Of a stretch of DNA of 43,485 nt, positions 31,606 to 41,034 are shown one piece after another. The stretch covers positions 15,649,595-15,693,079 of the forward strand of contig NC_049987.1 in the NCBI RefSeq assembly GCF_000003815.2. The letters are read 5' to 3'. How positions within the stretch are numbered: the stretch's first letter is position 1; every line of letters begins with the position of its first letter. The position numbers and the translations under genes are program-made. The notes beneath the pieces are model-generated. The model worked only from the letters and a program-made list of their open reading frames with translations. It was not told the origin of the DNA and ran no database searches. The stretch comes from Branchiostoma floridae (taxonomy: Eukaryota > Chordata > Leptocardii > Amphioxiformes > Branchiostomatidae).

Positions 31606-32229
31606 CTAAATGTCATATATACGAAGCAGTATGTCCGGCGTGAATGGCGCGACCTGTCTCGGTGTGTGGCACAGACGCCTCTGGAGTCCTCTTTTTAACA
31701 GCGCAATGTCTGTAGACAGGAAAGCGTCCACGGTGTAGCCGAAGAGTACATGCAGCGTTTTAAGTCCACCCAGATAGTTCGCGATCGACGCGGGGGCCTT
31801 GAAGGAGCGGGCAAGAAACTCCGCGAACGTTTCTAGCGTATCCACCGTGGCTGGAAACGGAGAAATCCAATAGAAGAAACAGAAGAGAAGGTACGTCCGG
31901 AGAATTGTCCGCAGATTAGACCACGTTCCTTCGGCAAACGCTGCCCATTTAGTCCGACTGGCTTGACCGCGAAGGCGTCGGAGATCTCGGCGATGATCAA
32001 TGTCTCGGGTACGATGCGCGTCACCTCGTAATCCGTGGTCGCGAGGCCGTCGCGGGGCCTTTGGCAGCTTCGTGTTCTGTCCGCGGAGACGACGCAGGTC
32101 TCGACGGTGTCGATATACGTGTACCGGAAGACGTCGCGAATATCGCCCTGCGATACAAAGGAACAAGAGAACAACGTTGAGACAACGGGAAGGGTCAAGA
32201 TTATAACTGACAGTCAAGCTCGAAATCAT
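31606..32229 (-). CDS. Tyrosine recombinase, N-terminal half (DIRS/Ngaro YR)
   Basis: After a basic, repeat-containing start (HRRDLRRLRGQ occurs twice, about residues 41-52 and 79-90), the frame reads TWSNLRTILRTYLLFCFFYW, DTLETFAEFLARSF, SIANYLGGLKTLHVLFGY and LKRGLQRRL, ending PFTPDILLRIYDI. This is the core-binding (SAM-like) half of retroelement recombinases, which integrate circular DNA intermediates. The catalytic Arg, His-x-x-Arg and Tyr should come next but are missing; the frame ends just before the gap at 31492-31591. It overlaps the RT frame by 29 bases. Confidence 0.72.
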   Translation of the reverse strand: MISSLTVSYNLDPSRCLNVVLLFLCIAGRYSRRLPVHVYRHRRDLRRLRGQNTKLPKAPRRPRDHGLRGDAHRTRDIDHRRDLRRLRGQASRTKWAAFAEGTWSNLRTILRTYLLFCFFYWISPFPATVDTLETFAEFLARSFKAPASIANYLGGLKTLHVLFGYTVDAFLSTDIALLKRGLQRRLCHTPRQVAPFTPDILLRIYDI

Positions 32230-33970
32230 CGCGGGAGATCGGAATTTCCACCGTGTTTACATCACGCGTCAACAACTCAAACTGCTGGCGATGTGTGTCC
32301 GAGAGATGCCAGCGCGACAGGTGGTCAGGAATACGGTTGTCTGTGCCCGCGATGTGTGAAGCGCGTAGCTCAAACCTGTGAACGGCAGCTAGGAACCACA
32401 GCTCTCGGGAACACTGCAGTAAGTCCGAATCACGCGAGCGACCGGAGTTCAGAACGTGTACACACGAGATATTATCACAGTATACTAACACGGTCAAACC
32501 GGCCCAACGATGGCCCCATTTACGGGCCGCCACAACTATTGTCAACATCTCCAAGACATGAATCTTGCGGGCACACTTACGAAGCACGAAGTCAGGGAAC
32601 ATGGCATGGAAGAACTGACCATTGGAAATAGCGCCAAAACCCGAGGAGCACGCGTCTGTTGCGACGATGTCGTCCGGTGCGGTGTAGACGGTAGACGCAA
32701 TCAGCGAGACCCCGTTGAACTCGTGGAGGAAGCGGCGCCACCACTCCAAGTCCCGCCGAAAATCGCGAGATAATCGACATCGGTGGTGATTACAACGGAG
32801 TTTACGTACGGACTCTAACAGACGTGAGACAAACAGCCGGCCGGGGGGGACACACGCAGAAACGAAGACAAGCTTGCCGACGAGGGACTGTAATTCACGT
32901 TTGGTTGCCTTCCTCTTCATTAGCCACTGCGCNNNNNNNNNNNNNNNNNNNNNNNNNNNNNNNNNNNNNNNNNNNNNNNNNNNNNNNNNNNNNNNNNNNN
33001 NNNNNNNNNNNNNNNNNNNNNNNNNNNNNNNNNNNNNNNNNNNNNNNNNNNNNNNNNNNNNNNNNNNNNNNNNNNNNNNNNNNNNNNNNNNNNNNNNNNN
33101 NNNNNNNNNNNNNNNNNNNNNNNNNNNNNNNNNNNNNNNNNNNNNNNNNNNNNNNNNNNNNNNNNNNNNNNNNNNNNNNNNNNNNNNNNNNNNNNNNNNN
33201 NNNNNNNNNNNNNNNNNNNNNNNNNNNNNNNNNNNNNNNNNNNNNNNNNNNNNNNNNNNNNNNNNNNNNNNNNNNNNNNNNNNNNNNNNNNNNNNNNNNN
33301 NNNNNNNNNNNNNNNNNTGTCTATATGCCCTGCGCAGGTCAGTCTTAAACAACAAACAGCCTCGGCCCTTGTCTAAGATCATCTCAGTCATTGTATCTAC
33401 GGATGGATACACTAAACTAATTGGTTCGCCCAAAAAAGTGTTCTTGGGAATGGCGTCATTCACAGACTGCCCAGACGGGTAACTCAAATCCACAACGACG
33501 CGACGCGTGTCACTGTCACGTTTTGCTACCGTCTGCAGGGGTGCCGGGAAGACTGGAAACGGGAATGGGTTCGCACGAAATGGGCCACACATGGCGCCGT
33601 AGCGGAGTTCTTTGTCGATAAACAAGTCCACGTCTGCTTGGTAATCCAAAGCCGATCGGTGATTAGAATGATGCACATTTTGTGGGAAATTGTAATTTTC
33701 AGGATGAATGTTGATCGGCCAGCCGAATTCGAGAAAGTCGGGTAGTGAAGTGTTGGAGTAATTAGCTAATAAAGCCCGCCAGACCGGGATATTGAGTGAC
33801 GTCTTGACCGGAATTCGCGCGCCGATATAATTAGGAACACCGGTCTGGGCCACAGCGGTATAGAGTTCAATAATGTCCTCCCCCGGTGCCAGTGGCACCC
33901 GGCTGTGAAGAGAAACCGGCGGCTCGCCTTGTGTTGTCACCAGGGGGCTGACGAAAGGATCTCGGGCCAT
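32201..33970 (-). CDS. Reverse transcriptase-RNase H of the DIRS/Ngaro element, with a gap
   Basis: The start region (GVPNYIGARIPVKTSLNIPV, LLANYSNTSLPDFLEFGWPI) is the conserved N-terminal block of DIRS-type pol. The RT follows with RRVVVDLSYPSGQSVNDAIP and CLLFKTDLRRAYR (motif A Asp). The catalytic YxDD block falls in the gap 32933-33317. The rest gives KRELQSLVGKLVFVSACVPP, then RNase H: VATDACSSGFGA (Asp), HVLEMLTIVVAARKW (Glu), VLVYCDNISCVHVLNSG (Asp) and NRIPDHLSRW. The product copies element RNA to DNA. It overlaps the gag frame by 104 bases. Confidence 0.9.
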   Translation of the reverse strand: MARDPFVSPLVTTQGEPPVSLHSRVPLAPGEDIIELYTAVAQTGVPNYIGARIPVKTSLNIPVWRALLANYSNTSLPDFLEFGWPINIHPENYNFPQNVHHSNHRSALDYQADVDLFIDKELRYGAMCGPFRANPFPFPVFPAPLQTVAKRDSDTRRVVVDLSYPSGQSVNDAIPKNTFLGEPISLVYPSVDTMTEMILDKGRGCLLFKTDLRRAYRXXXXXXXXXXXXXXXXXXXXXXXXXXXXXXXXXXXXXXXXXXXXXXXXXXXXXXXXXXXXXXXXXXXXXXXXXXXXXXXXXXXXXXXXXXXXXXXXXXXXXXXXXXXXXXXXXXXXXXXXXXXXXXXXXAQWLMKRKATKRELQSLVGKLVFVSACVPPGRLFVSRLLESVRKLRCNHHRCRLSRDFRRDLEWWRRFLHEFNGVSLIASTVYTAPDDIVATDACSSGFGAISNGQFFHAMFPDFVLRKCARKIHVLEMLTIVVAARKWGHRWAGLTVLVYCDNISCVHVLNSGRSRDSDLLQCSRELWFLAAVHRFELRASHIAGTDNRIPDHLSRWHLSDTHRQQFELLTRDVNTVEIPISRDDFELDCQL

Positions 33971-35228
33971 GTCGGCACTCAGTCTTGGGATGTTCCTCTT
34001 CCACGCGTCGGACTAAAAGGCACATGCAACAGATATGCTTAACCTGTCCCCAGCGCGGGTCCCAGTGTTCCGGCCCCTGCTGACAGTTCCCGTGCTGGTA
34101 CGCCTCGCACCAGCGTGGCCTGTTGGGGTCCCTAGCAGTCGAGCGCGCTTGAGCCCGTGGCGCGGCGGGAGGGTGGGATACACCCGCCTGGGCGCGGTAG
34201 GACCGCTCCCTGGTATTGTCTATAGTCTCCTTAGAACTAGACCAGGAGATCGTGCCATTCTCCATAGCATACAACACAGAAGCATGTGTCTCCCTCACAA
34301 TGCCCCAATCGTAATAAGCGGCATCAAACATTAGATCCGATAAGTGTTCGAGTCTGATCCGGACAGACCGCTTGACGTGTTTTTTCTCCAAGAGATTTTT
34401 GACGAAGCCGTGCACAAACATGGATGTTGATAGATCGTCATACGTCACACACCCATCGCCCCCCTTGCCCTTGCCAGGGAAGTGGACATGGTGGTGGGGC
34501 CACTCGATTTTAACCCGACTAGACGCGGAATCGTTAATGGTCTTGGTGCGACCGCTTTTCTTACCTCGGCGGCGGCGGCGTGGAGAAGATGAAGACCTTG
34601 AGTCCGAGCTGTACCGTCGACGGGCTGANNNNNNNNNNNNNNNNNNNNNNNNNNNNNNNNNNNNNNNNNNNNNNNNNNNNNNNNNNNNNNNNNNNNNNNN
34701 NNNNNNNNNNNNNNNNNNNNNNNNNNNNNNNNNNNNNNNNNNNNNNNNNNNNNNNNNNNNNNNNNNNNNNNNNNNNNNNNNNNNNNNNNNNNNNNNNNNN
34801 NNNNNNNNNNNNNNGGCGTCTGGAGACCGCGAGCGGGATGGGGACTGGCTTGTGTCCTTTCGGTCCTTCCGGCGAGCGGAGGAACGCTTCCTCGGTTTCT
34901 TACCGAAGATTTCATCCAGGGTTTTATCGACCCTGTCAGCAAGGTCGTCGTCTTCCCGCAAGTCCCTCGCGGTGGGGACCCGTTCCTCTTCGCTGGCTTC
35001 CGACCAGAGTCCTTTGGCCAGCTCCTTGGCCTTGCTGTCTCTCTTCAGCTTTTTCAGGGACCGGCGGACCCTCTCCTCAATGCTGTCCGAGTTGTTGTCT
35101 GAGCCCGGGGAGAAGCCCGCCGTACACTTGCCACGACCGTGCGGCCCTCGATGACCCTTGACTGGCAGCGTGCAGACTGAACAAACTTTGGGCTTCGCCA
35201 TCGCGGAAAGGGGGAAATCCCTGACCAA
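33867..35228 (-). CDS. Gag-like protein of the DIRS/Ngaro element, with a gap
   Basis: A better start than the first Met may be MAKPKVCSVCTLPVKGHRGP (about 35201), which carries a Cys-x2-Cys and His/Cys pattern. A highly charged KKLKRDSKAKELAKG helix follows, then an SR-rich segment (RSRSPDA before the gap 34629-34814, SSDSRSSSSPRRRRRGKK after it). The C-terminal body reads VHFPGKGKGGDGCVTYDDLS, MFVHGFVKNLL and LMFDAAYYDWGIV, then a CEAYQHGNC and HICCMCLLV Cys/His cluster. This order is known from DIRS/Ngaro gag. It likely packages the element RNA. Confidence 0.78.
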   Translation of the reverse strand: MVRDFPLSAMAKPKVCSVCTLPVKGHRGPHGRGKCTAGFSPGSDNNSDSIEERVRRSLKKLKRDSKAKELAKGLWSEASEEERVPTARDLREDDDLADRVDKTLDEIFGKKPRKRSSARRKDRKDTSQSPSRSRSPDAXXXXXXXXXXXXXXXXXXXXXXXXXXXXXXXXXXXXXXXXXXXXXXXXXXXXXXXXXXXXXXSARRRYSSDSRSSSSPRRRRRGKKSGRTKTINDSASSRVKIEWPHHHVHFPGKGKGGDGCVTYDDLSTSMFVHGFVKNLLEKKHVKRSVRIRLEHLSDLMFDAAYYDWGIVRETHASVLYAMENGTISWSSSKETIDNTRERSYRAQAGVSHPPAAPRAQARSTARDPNRPRWCEAYQHGNCQQGPEHWDPRWGQVKHICCMCLLVRRVEEEHPKTECRHGPRSFRQPPGDNTRRAAGFSSQPGATGTGGGHY

Positions 35229-35423
35229 AACTCGAAAACCGGGGAGCGAGTCTCCGTGCGCCTCGCTTCCCGCGGACGAAACACAGAATGAGAGCCCCGG
35301 TGTGGTGTGCGGAAGTGTGAAGAGGCAAGGACTGACACGCGGTGACCACGTGGGAGGTCAGACAAAGACCGGAGACGGGGTTGTCGTAAATTAATAAAAA
35401 TGACATCACTGACATTTTTCCAC

Positions 35424-38400
35424 GAATGCTGCAATCCGTTTTCGGATAGCTCTTTCTGTTGTCGAGTTATTACCCTTTAAAGTTAAGCACCGATAACAGT
35501 AACCCAAAATGTGGATTTTTGAAAAGAGTCCGAAATAGGCAAACTATGGTATCTTTGGAAAGCTCCCTTGGTGGGAAGTTGAATGCTGCAATCCGTTTTC
35601 GGATGGCTCTTTTTGTTATCGAGTTATTCCCGTTTAAAGTTAAGCACCGATTACAGTAACCTAAAATATGGATTTTTGAAAAGTGTCCGAAATAGGCAAA
35701 CTATGGTATCTTTGGAAATGTCTCTTGGCGGGGAGTTGATGCTGCAATCAGTTTTCGAATAGCTCTTTTTTTGTCGAGTTATTCCCGTATTAGCTAAGNN
35801 NNNNNNNNNNNNNNNNNNNNNNNNNNNNNNNNNNNNNNNNNNNNNNNNNNNNNNNNNNNNNNNNNNNNNNNNNNNNNNNNNNNNNNNNNNNNNNNNNNTT
35901 TGGATTTTGAAAAAGTGTCCGAAATAGGCACACTATGTTATCTTTGCAAAGCCCTTTTGGTGGGGAGTTGAATGCTGCAATCCGCTTTCGGATAGCTCTT
36001 TTTGTTGTCGAGTTATTCCCGTTATTAGCTAAGTCCCCGTAACCGCGACCAAAAATGTTAATTTTTAAAAAGTGTCCGAAATACGCAAACTATGGTATCT
36101 TTGGAAAGGTGTCTTGGTGGGGAGTTGAATGCTGCAATCCGCTTTCGGATAGCTCTGTTTGTTGTCGAGTTATTCCCGTTCTTAGCTAAGCCCCCCTAAC
36201 CGCGACCAAAAATGTGGATTTTTAAAAAGTGTCCGAAATAGGCAAACTATGGTATATTTTGAAAGGTCTCTTGGTGGGGAGTTGAATGCTGCAATCCGCT
36301 TTCGGATAGCTCTTTTTGTTGTCGAGTTATTCCCGTTATTAGCTAAGTCCCCGTAACCGCGACCAAAAATGTTGATTTTTAAAAAGTGTCCGAAATACGC
36401 AAACTATGGTATCTTTGGAAAGGTGTCTTGGTGGGGAGTTGAATGCTGCAATCCGCTTTCGGATAGCTCTGTTTGTTGTCGAGTTATTCCCGTTCTTAGC
36501 TAAGTCCCCCTAACCGCGACCCAAATGTGGATTTTTGAAAAGTGTCCGAAATAGGCAAACTATGGTATCTTTGAAAAGGTCTCTTGGTGGGGAGTTGAAT
36601 GCTGCAATCCGCTTTTGGATAGCTCTTTTTTGTGTCGAGTTATTCCCGTTTAAAGTTGAGCACCGATTACAGTAACCTTAAATGTGGATTTTTGAAAAGT
36701 GTCCGAAATAGGCAAACTATGGTATCTTTCCAAAGGTCTCTTGGTGGGGAGTTGAATGCTGCAATCCGTTTTCGGATAGCTCTTTTTGTTGTCGAGTTAT
36801 TCCCGTTGAAAGTTAAGCACCGATTACCGCCACCATAAATGTCGATTTTTGAAAAGTGTCCGAAATAGGCAAACTATGGTATCTTTGGAAAGCTCTCTTG
36901 GTGGGAAGTTGAATGCTGCAATCNNNNNNNNNNNNNNNNNNNNNNNNNNNNNNNNNNNNNNNNNNNNNNNNNNNNNNNNNNNNNNNNNNNNNNNNNNNNN
37001 NNNNNNNNNNNNNNNNNNNNNNNATTAGCTAAGTCCCCCTAACCGCGACCAAAAATGTGGATTTTTGAAAAGTGTCCTGAAATAGGCAAACTATGGTGTC
37101 CTTGGAAAGCTCTCTTGGTGGGAAGTTGAATGCTGCAATCCGTTTTCGGACAGCTCTTTTTGTTGTCGAGTTATTCCCGTTATTACCTAAGTCCCCCTAA
37201 CCGCGACCAAAAATGTGGATTTTAAAAAGTGTCCGAAATAGGCAAACTATGGTATCCTTGGAAAGCTCTCTTGGTGGGAAGTTGAATGCTGCAATCCGTT
37301 TTCGGATAGCTCTTTTTCTTGTCCAGTTATTCCCGTTATTGCTAAGTCCCCCTAACCGCCAACAAAAATGTGGATTTTTAAAAAGTGTCCGAATTAGGCA
37401 AACTATGGTATCTTTGGAAAGCTCTTTTCGTGGGGAGTTGAATGCTGCAATCCGTTTTCGGATAGCTCTTTTTGTTGTCGAGTTATTCCCGTTTAGAGTT
37501 AAGCACTGATTACAGTAACCTAAAATATGGATTTTTGAAAAGTGNNNNNNNNNNNNNNNNNNNNNNNNNNNNNNNNNNNNNNNNNNNNNNNNNNNNNNNN
37601 NNNNNNNNNNNNNNNNNNNNNNNNNNNNNNNNNNNNNNNNNNNNNNNNNNNNNNNNNNNNNNNNNNNNNNNNNNNNNNNNNNNNNNNNNNNNNNNNNNNN
37701 NNNNNNNNNNNNNNNNNNNNNNNNNNNNNNNNNNNNNNNNNNNNNNNNNNNNNNNNNNNNNNNNNNNNNNNNNNNNNNNNNNNNNNNNNNNNNNNNNNNN
37801 NNNNNNNNNNNNNNNNNNNNNNNNNNNNNNNNNNNNNNNNNNNNNNNNNNNNNNNNNNNNNNNNNNNNNNNNNNNNNNNNNNNNNNNNNNNNNNNNNNNN
37901 NNNNNNNNNNNNNNNNNNNNNNNNNNNNNNNNNNNNNNNNNNNNNNNNNNNNNNNNNNNNNNNNNNNNNNNNNNNNNNNNNNNNNNNNNNNNNNNNNNNN
38001 NNNNNNNNNNNNNNNNNNNNNNNNNNNNNNNNNNNNNNNNNNNNNNNNNNNNNNTTCGTGGGGAGTTGAATGCTGCAATCCGTTTTCGGATAGCTCTTGT
38101 TGTTATGGAGTTATTTCCGTTATTAGCTAAGTCCCCCTAACCGCGACCAAAAATGTGGATTTTTAAAAAGTGTCCGAAATAGGCAAACTATGGTATCTTT
38201 AGAAAGCTCTCTTGGTGAGGAGTTGAATGCTGCAATCCGTTTTCGGATAGCTCTTTTTCTTGTCCAGTTATTCCCGTTATTAGCTAAGTCCCCCTAACCG
38301 CGACCAAAAATGTGGATTTTTAAAAAGTGTCCAAAATTGGCAAACTATGGTATCTTTGGAAAGCTCTTTTCGTGGGGAGTTGAATGCTGCAATCCGTTTT

Positions 38401-38432
38401 CGGATAGCTCTTTTTGTCGTCGAGTTATTCCC
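35424..38432. repeat. Satellite array, monomer about 157 bp, with four gaps
   Basis: The words GAATGCTGCAATCCG, TTTTCGGATAGCTC and GTCCGAAATAGGCAAACTAT recur every 157-158 bp, giving about 19 monomers including gaps (35799-35898, 36924-37023, 37545-38054). Two spacer types alternate: type A TTAGCTAAGTCCCCCTAACC and type B AAAGTTAAGCACCGATTACA. The period is not a multiple of three, and the many open frames across it are artefacts. The array begins where the DIRS element ends. Confidence 0.95.
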
Positions 38433-38768
38433 ATGTGAGGGGGAGGGGTATAACACTTTATCACGTTGCAAAGTTTCCTGTCGGTTCTTTTGCTAGACTC
38501 TGAGAATCGCTGAATCACCTTGTTGTTTTTTTTTGTTATACTGTAAATTGAAACATATTCGTGGTGGTTTCTTGTTCGTTTTATGTTTGGAAGTTGTTTG
38601 GGGGAACATCTTCATCGCAAACTTAAACTAAACATTGTCCCTCTAACAGTAAAACACCGCATGGAAATTTAAAGACGAATTAAGACCACCGTAAACACTA
38701 CATTTTCTCCCAACCTCGAAATTAAAACCCAATTTACAGTACCTAAAACACGTGTTTGGAAAACGTGT
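38433..38768. other. Spacer between satellite and the secreted-protein promoter
   Basis: No gene seen. It holds a T-run at 38527-38534 and AT-rich sequence. Confidence 0.5.
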
Positions 38769-38794
38769 GTGCGTTACAACCGTTCTGTCCCGTG

Positions 38795-38917
38795 TGACGT
38801 CACCACTGTCCCGTCTGACCTCACCAACAGTACGGAGAGACGGACCGGAAGTCAACAACGCCGCGTCACTATCTTTCTAAGAAGAGATCACGTGATAGGG
38901 TCTGAAACGTTTATAAG
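38795..38917 (+). promoter_or_regulatory. Promoter elements: CRE, E-box, TATA-like box
   Basis: TGACGTCA (38795-38802) is a full CRE palindrome. CACGTG lies at 38889-38894 within ATCACGTGAT. TTTATAAG (38910-38917) lies 46 bp before the ATG at 38963, leaving room for a start site near 38940. The order and spacing suit a regulated TATA-type animal promoter. Confidence 0.6.
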
Positions 38918-38962
38918 TCAGAAATCGTCATCAAGTGAACAGACAGATCTCAAACAGCGACC

Positions 38963-39108
38963 ATGAAGACTCCCGCTGCTCTCCTGATGTGTGTGTTTGT
39001 TGCGAAGGTGGCGGGGCACTCCTGGGTCTCCTGTACAGACTACACCGAGAAAAACGGCGCCACGTGGGACCAAACCAAGTGCCGAGGTTTCCCGAGATCT
39101 GCCGAGAG
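38963..39108 (+). CDS. First coding exon of a small secreted protein with His at the predicted mature N-terminus
   Basis: The ATG is the first after the TATA-like box and is preceded by GCGACC. The frame gives a signal peptide, MKTPAALLMCVFVAKVAG, followed by HSWVSCTDYTEKNGATWDQT and KCRGFPRSAE. It ends at a strong 5' splice site (GAGAG|GTAAGT, phase 2). Signal cleavage after AG would expose His as residue 1, as in copper 'histidine brace' enzymes (lytic polysaccharide monooxygenases). The rest of the protein is not visible, so this is only a hypothesis. No further exon is certain downstream. Confidence 0.72.
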
Positions 39109-39157
39109 GTAAGTTAAGAACACCCGCTTTTTATCCAAAAATAGCCTTTCTAGACAT

Positions 39158-39372
39158 GTAACGCTAGTTCACCTTTATCCGCGGGGTAACCTATATCCGT
39201 TGCTTTTAAAAACGGTGTTTAACGATATCAAGACGGTGGTTATAAACTGCGATATCTTGAAAATGTTGCAATTTGAAACCACTGTCCGTGGACTTGATAT
39301 GCCTAGATACCCTGTTTTCAAAAGAAACAGATAAAGGTTACCCCGCGGATGAAGGTTATGTAGCGCTACATA
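39158..39372. mobile_element. MITE with GCGCTA-type foldback ends, complete copy
   Basis: The left end (CTAGTTCACCTTTATCCGCG, then GGGTAACCTATA) is mirrored at the right end (AGGTTACCCCGCGGAT, then GTAGCGCTACA). The inside has ACGGTGTTTAACGATATCAA and a second palindromic set (GATATCTTGAAA). It lies in the first intron of the secreted-protein gene. Superfamily unknown. Confidence 0.65.
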
Positions 39373-39959
39373 TAGATTTCATTGAAATGTATAAAATATC
39401 AATTTTACGGCTTATTTTTCAGTGACACCTACCTGATTGTTTAGGAAAATTTCTCTTTTAGCCATGCCAAAAACATGTCTTCTCAGGCGACAGCCATTTT
39501 AAGGGGGTGAAGTCCCATTAGTGGCTATAAATTCTTCCAAGCTACCAACCAATACGATTTTTGTGGTGCATCTTTTGTAAAACATTACAGGGGTTGTGGA
39601 AAAATGAAGGAAGTAGTGGCGTTGTCTATAATTTGCACAGTATCAAGTCTTAAAAGCAGGCGACAGCATTTTTTACATTTCAATGAGAACGAGCCAGCAC
39701 GCCTCTTGCTTTTTGTAAACGTTCTTGGAACAGCGACAGATCATTATGAATGAAGTATTCACTACTGATGTGTTAGGCTAGATCCGTATGATGATTTTAC
39801 ATGTTATATGTTTCGTCTTTGGTGTGACCTGTACTTAGCTCGGTTGGGCAAAAATGTATAATAAACTAAAGGTGTTCATGCATTCATTAATGGATGTCAT
39901 TTTCTGTAGTACAGTACTAGGTATCTGACAGGAAAGTATTCCAACAATCTATACATCTC
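39373..39959. other. Intron segment between two MITE copies
   Basis: No exon that I can support and no bounded repeat. Confidence 0.5.
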
Positions 39960-40128
39960 TACATTATAACAGGGTATTGAGGGATATCAAGTCCCCGGAC
40001 AGTGGTTTCAAACCTTTAAGATATCGTAGTTTATAACTACCGTCTTTCGTCTTGATATCGTTAAACACCGTTTTTAAAAGCAATTGTATATAGGTTACCC
40101 CGCGGAAAAAGGTGAACTAGCGCTAGAT
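39960..40128. mobile_element. Same MITE, opposite orientation, partial
   Basis: It matches the complement of the first copy: GATATCAAGTCC, TGGTTTCAAA, TCTTGATATCGTTAAACACC, and ends AGGTTACCCCGCGGAAAAAG, GTGAACTAGCGCTAG. The far end is missing or decayed. Confidence 0.6.
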
Positions 40129-40238
40129 GAGGGATGTCCCGGTGGCTCAAATGGTAGTTTTTTAACATGGAGACCCCGATTCAACCCTAGATAGGTCATT
40201 TCTGCTGGTATGCACTCGTCTTTCGAAAAGGACGTAAA
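40129..40238 (+). repeat. tRNA-derived SINE, cut by a gap
   Basis: An A-box-like GGTGGCTCAAATGGTAG and a B-box-like CCGATTCAACCC precede the tail AGGTCATTTCTGCTGGTATG, CTTTCGAAAAGGACGTAAA, typical of invertebrate tRNA SINEs. The 100-base gap 40239-40338 removes its end. Confidence 0.6.
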
Positions 40239-40401
40239 NNNNNNNNNNNNNNNNNNNNNNNNNNNNNNNNNNNNNNNNNNNNNNNNNNNNNNNNNNNNNN
40301 NNNNNNNNNNNNNNNNNNNNNNNNNNNNNNNNNNNNNNATCAACTCCTCCCTCTAAAATATGTTGACTGCATTTGTGTACCACTAGCTTTAGGCACTGCA
40401 G

Positions 40402-40429
40402 GGGTCTGGGCGGAAAAATACACACAGAA
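40402..40429 (+). CDS. Possible 28-base second exon of the secreted-protein gene
   Basis: TTTAGGCACTGCAG gives a good 3' splice site and GAA|GTAAGT a strong 5' site. Joined to the first exon it adds RGLGGKIHTE in frame and ends in phase 0. Nothing else supports it. Confidence 0.2.
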
Positions 40430-40804
40430 GTAAGTTATTCGTTATTTAAGAACAGATCAGAAGTAATGTGCGCGAAAAAAAACAAGTCTTCAAGTGTTTT
40501 ATTTGCAACAGAAGTGGGTAATGTTTCAACAGAAGAATCGTTTTTAAAGACAACGTCAGTTCCAAAATCTATCAATATTTCTAAACTTCTACGTTTACAT
40601 CTATGTCGCTACATATAATGGCACTGCTTAAAACTAGTCATGAATTCAAGTCGATTTGATTTTCGAGTCTTGAAAAATTTCAGGCTGGGTCGCTGTTCAA
40701 TTTACAATGCTGTCCGAACTCGGTTAGATTTGAACGGCCGGTGGCACAGTGATTTTAAACTAGTTGAGATGTAACCGGGGCAAAATGGCAAGCCTTACTC
40801 TTAA

Positions 40805-41030
40805 GGTGCACACTCACGTCAAGCTTGCGTCACTGCGGAGTTCGAAAGATACTCAACGACTTTCAGAGATAAAGAACGAATTTTCTTACTTTTGTCGTCT
40901 TCTAAGTCATTTATACGTATTACGCAATATCTAAATTATTTTAAAAAATCGGAGAAAATAACAAAACAGTGACGCAGGGACCGAACCCCGTAGTGACGCA
41001 AGCTTGACGCGAGTGCAGAGAGAGTGCACC
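40805..41030. mobile_element. 226-bp MITE flanked by TTAA
   Basis: Ends GGTGCACACTCACGTCAAGC and, inverted, GGTGCACTCTCTCTGCACTC followed by GCGTCAAGCTTGCGTCACTA. TTAA lies on both sides (40801-40804, 41031-41034). Because the ends could also be read as AGGTGCAC with a TA duplication, piggyBac and mariner-type origins cannot be separated. Confidence 0.7.
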
Positions 41031-41034
41031 TTAA

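Larger units (their letters stand above)
31592..35415 (-). mobile_element. Tyrosine-recombinase retrotransposon (DIRS/Ngaro type), 3' truncated
   Basis: Three minus-strand frames in the order gag, RT-RNase H, tyrosine recombinase form the coding body. Gaps lie at 34629-34814, 32933-33317 and 31492-31591. The recombinase is cut before its catalytic half, and no terminal or split direct repeats are seen, so the 3' end is lost or in the gap. The 5' end lies within 35229-35415 and abuts the satellite array. Confidence 0.8.

Noticed and set aside
32510-35154. Plus-strand frames opposite the DIRS element
   Set aside because: They are antisense shadows of gag and RT-RNase H, which have clear motifs on the minus strand.
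36632-37509. Repeated 60-100-residue frames such as LNAAIRFRIALFVVELFP
   Set aside because: They fall on the 157-bp satellite. The period breaks the frame, and every monomer gives the same pseudo-peptide.
35424-38432. CRISPR-like array
   Set aside because: The units are contiguous 157-bp satellite monomers without short repeats and unique spacers, in a eukaryotic context.
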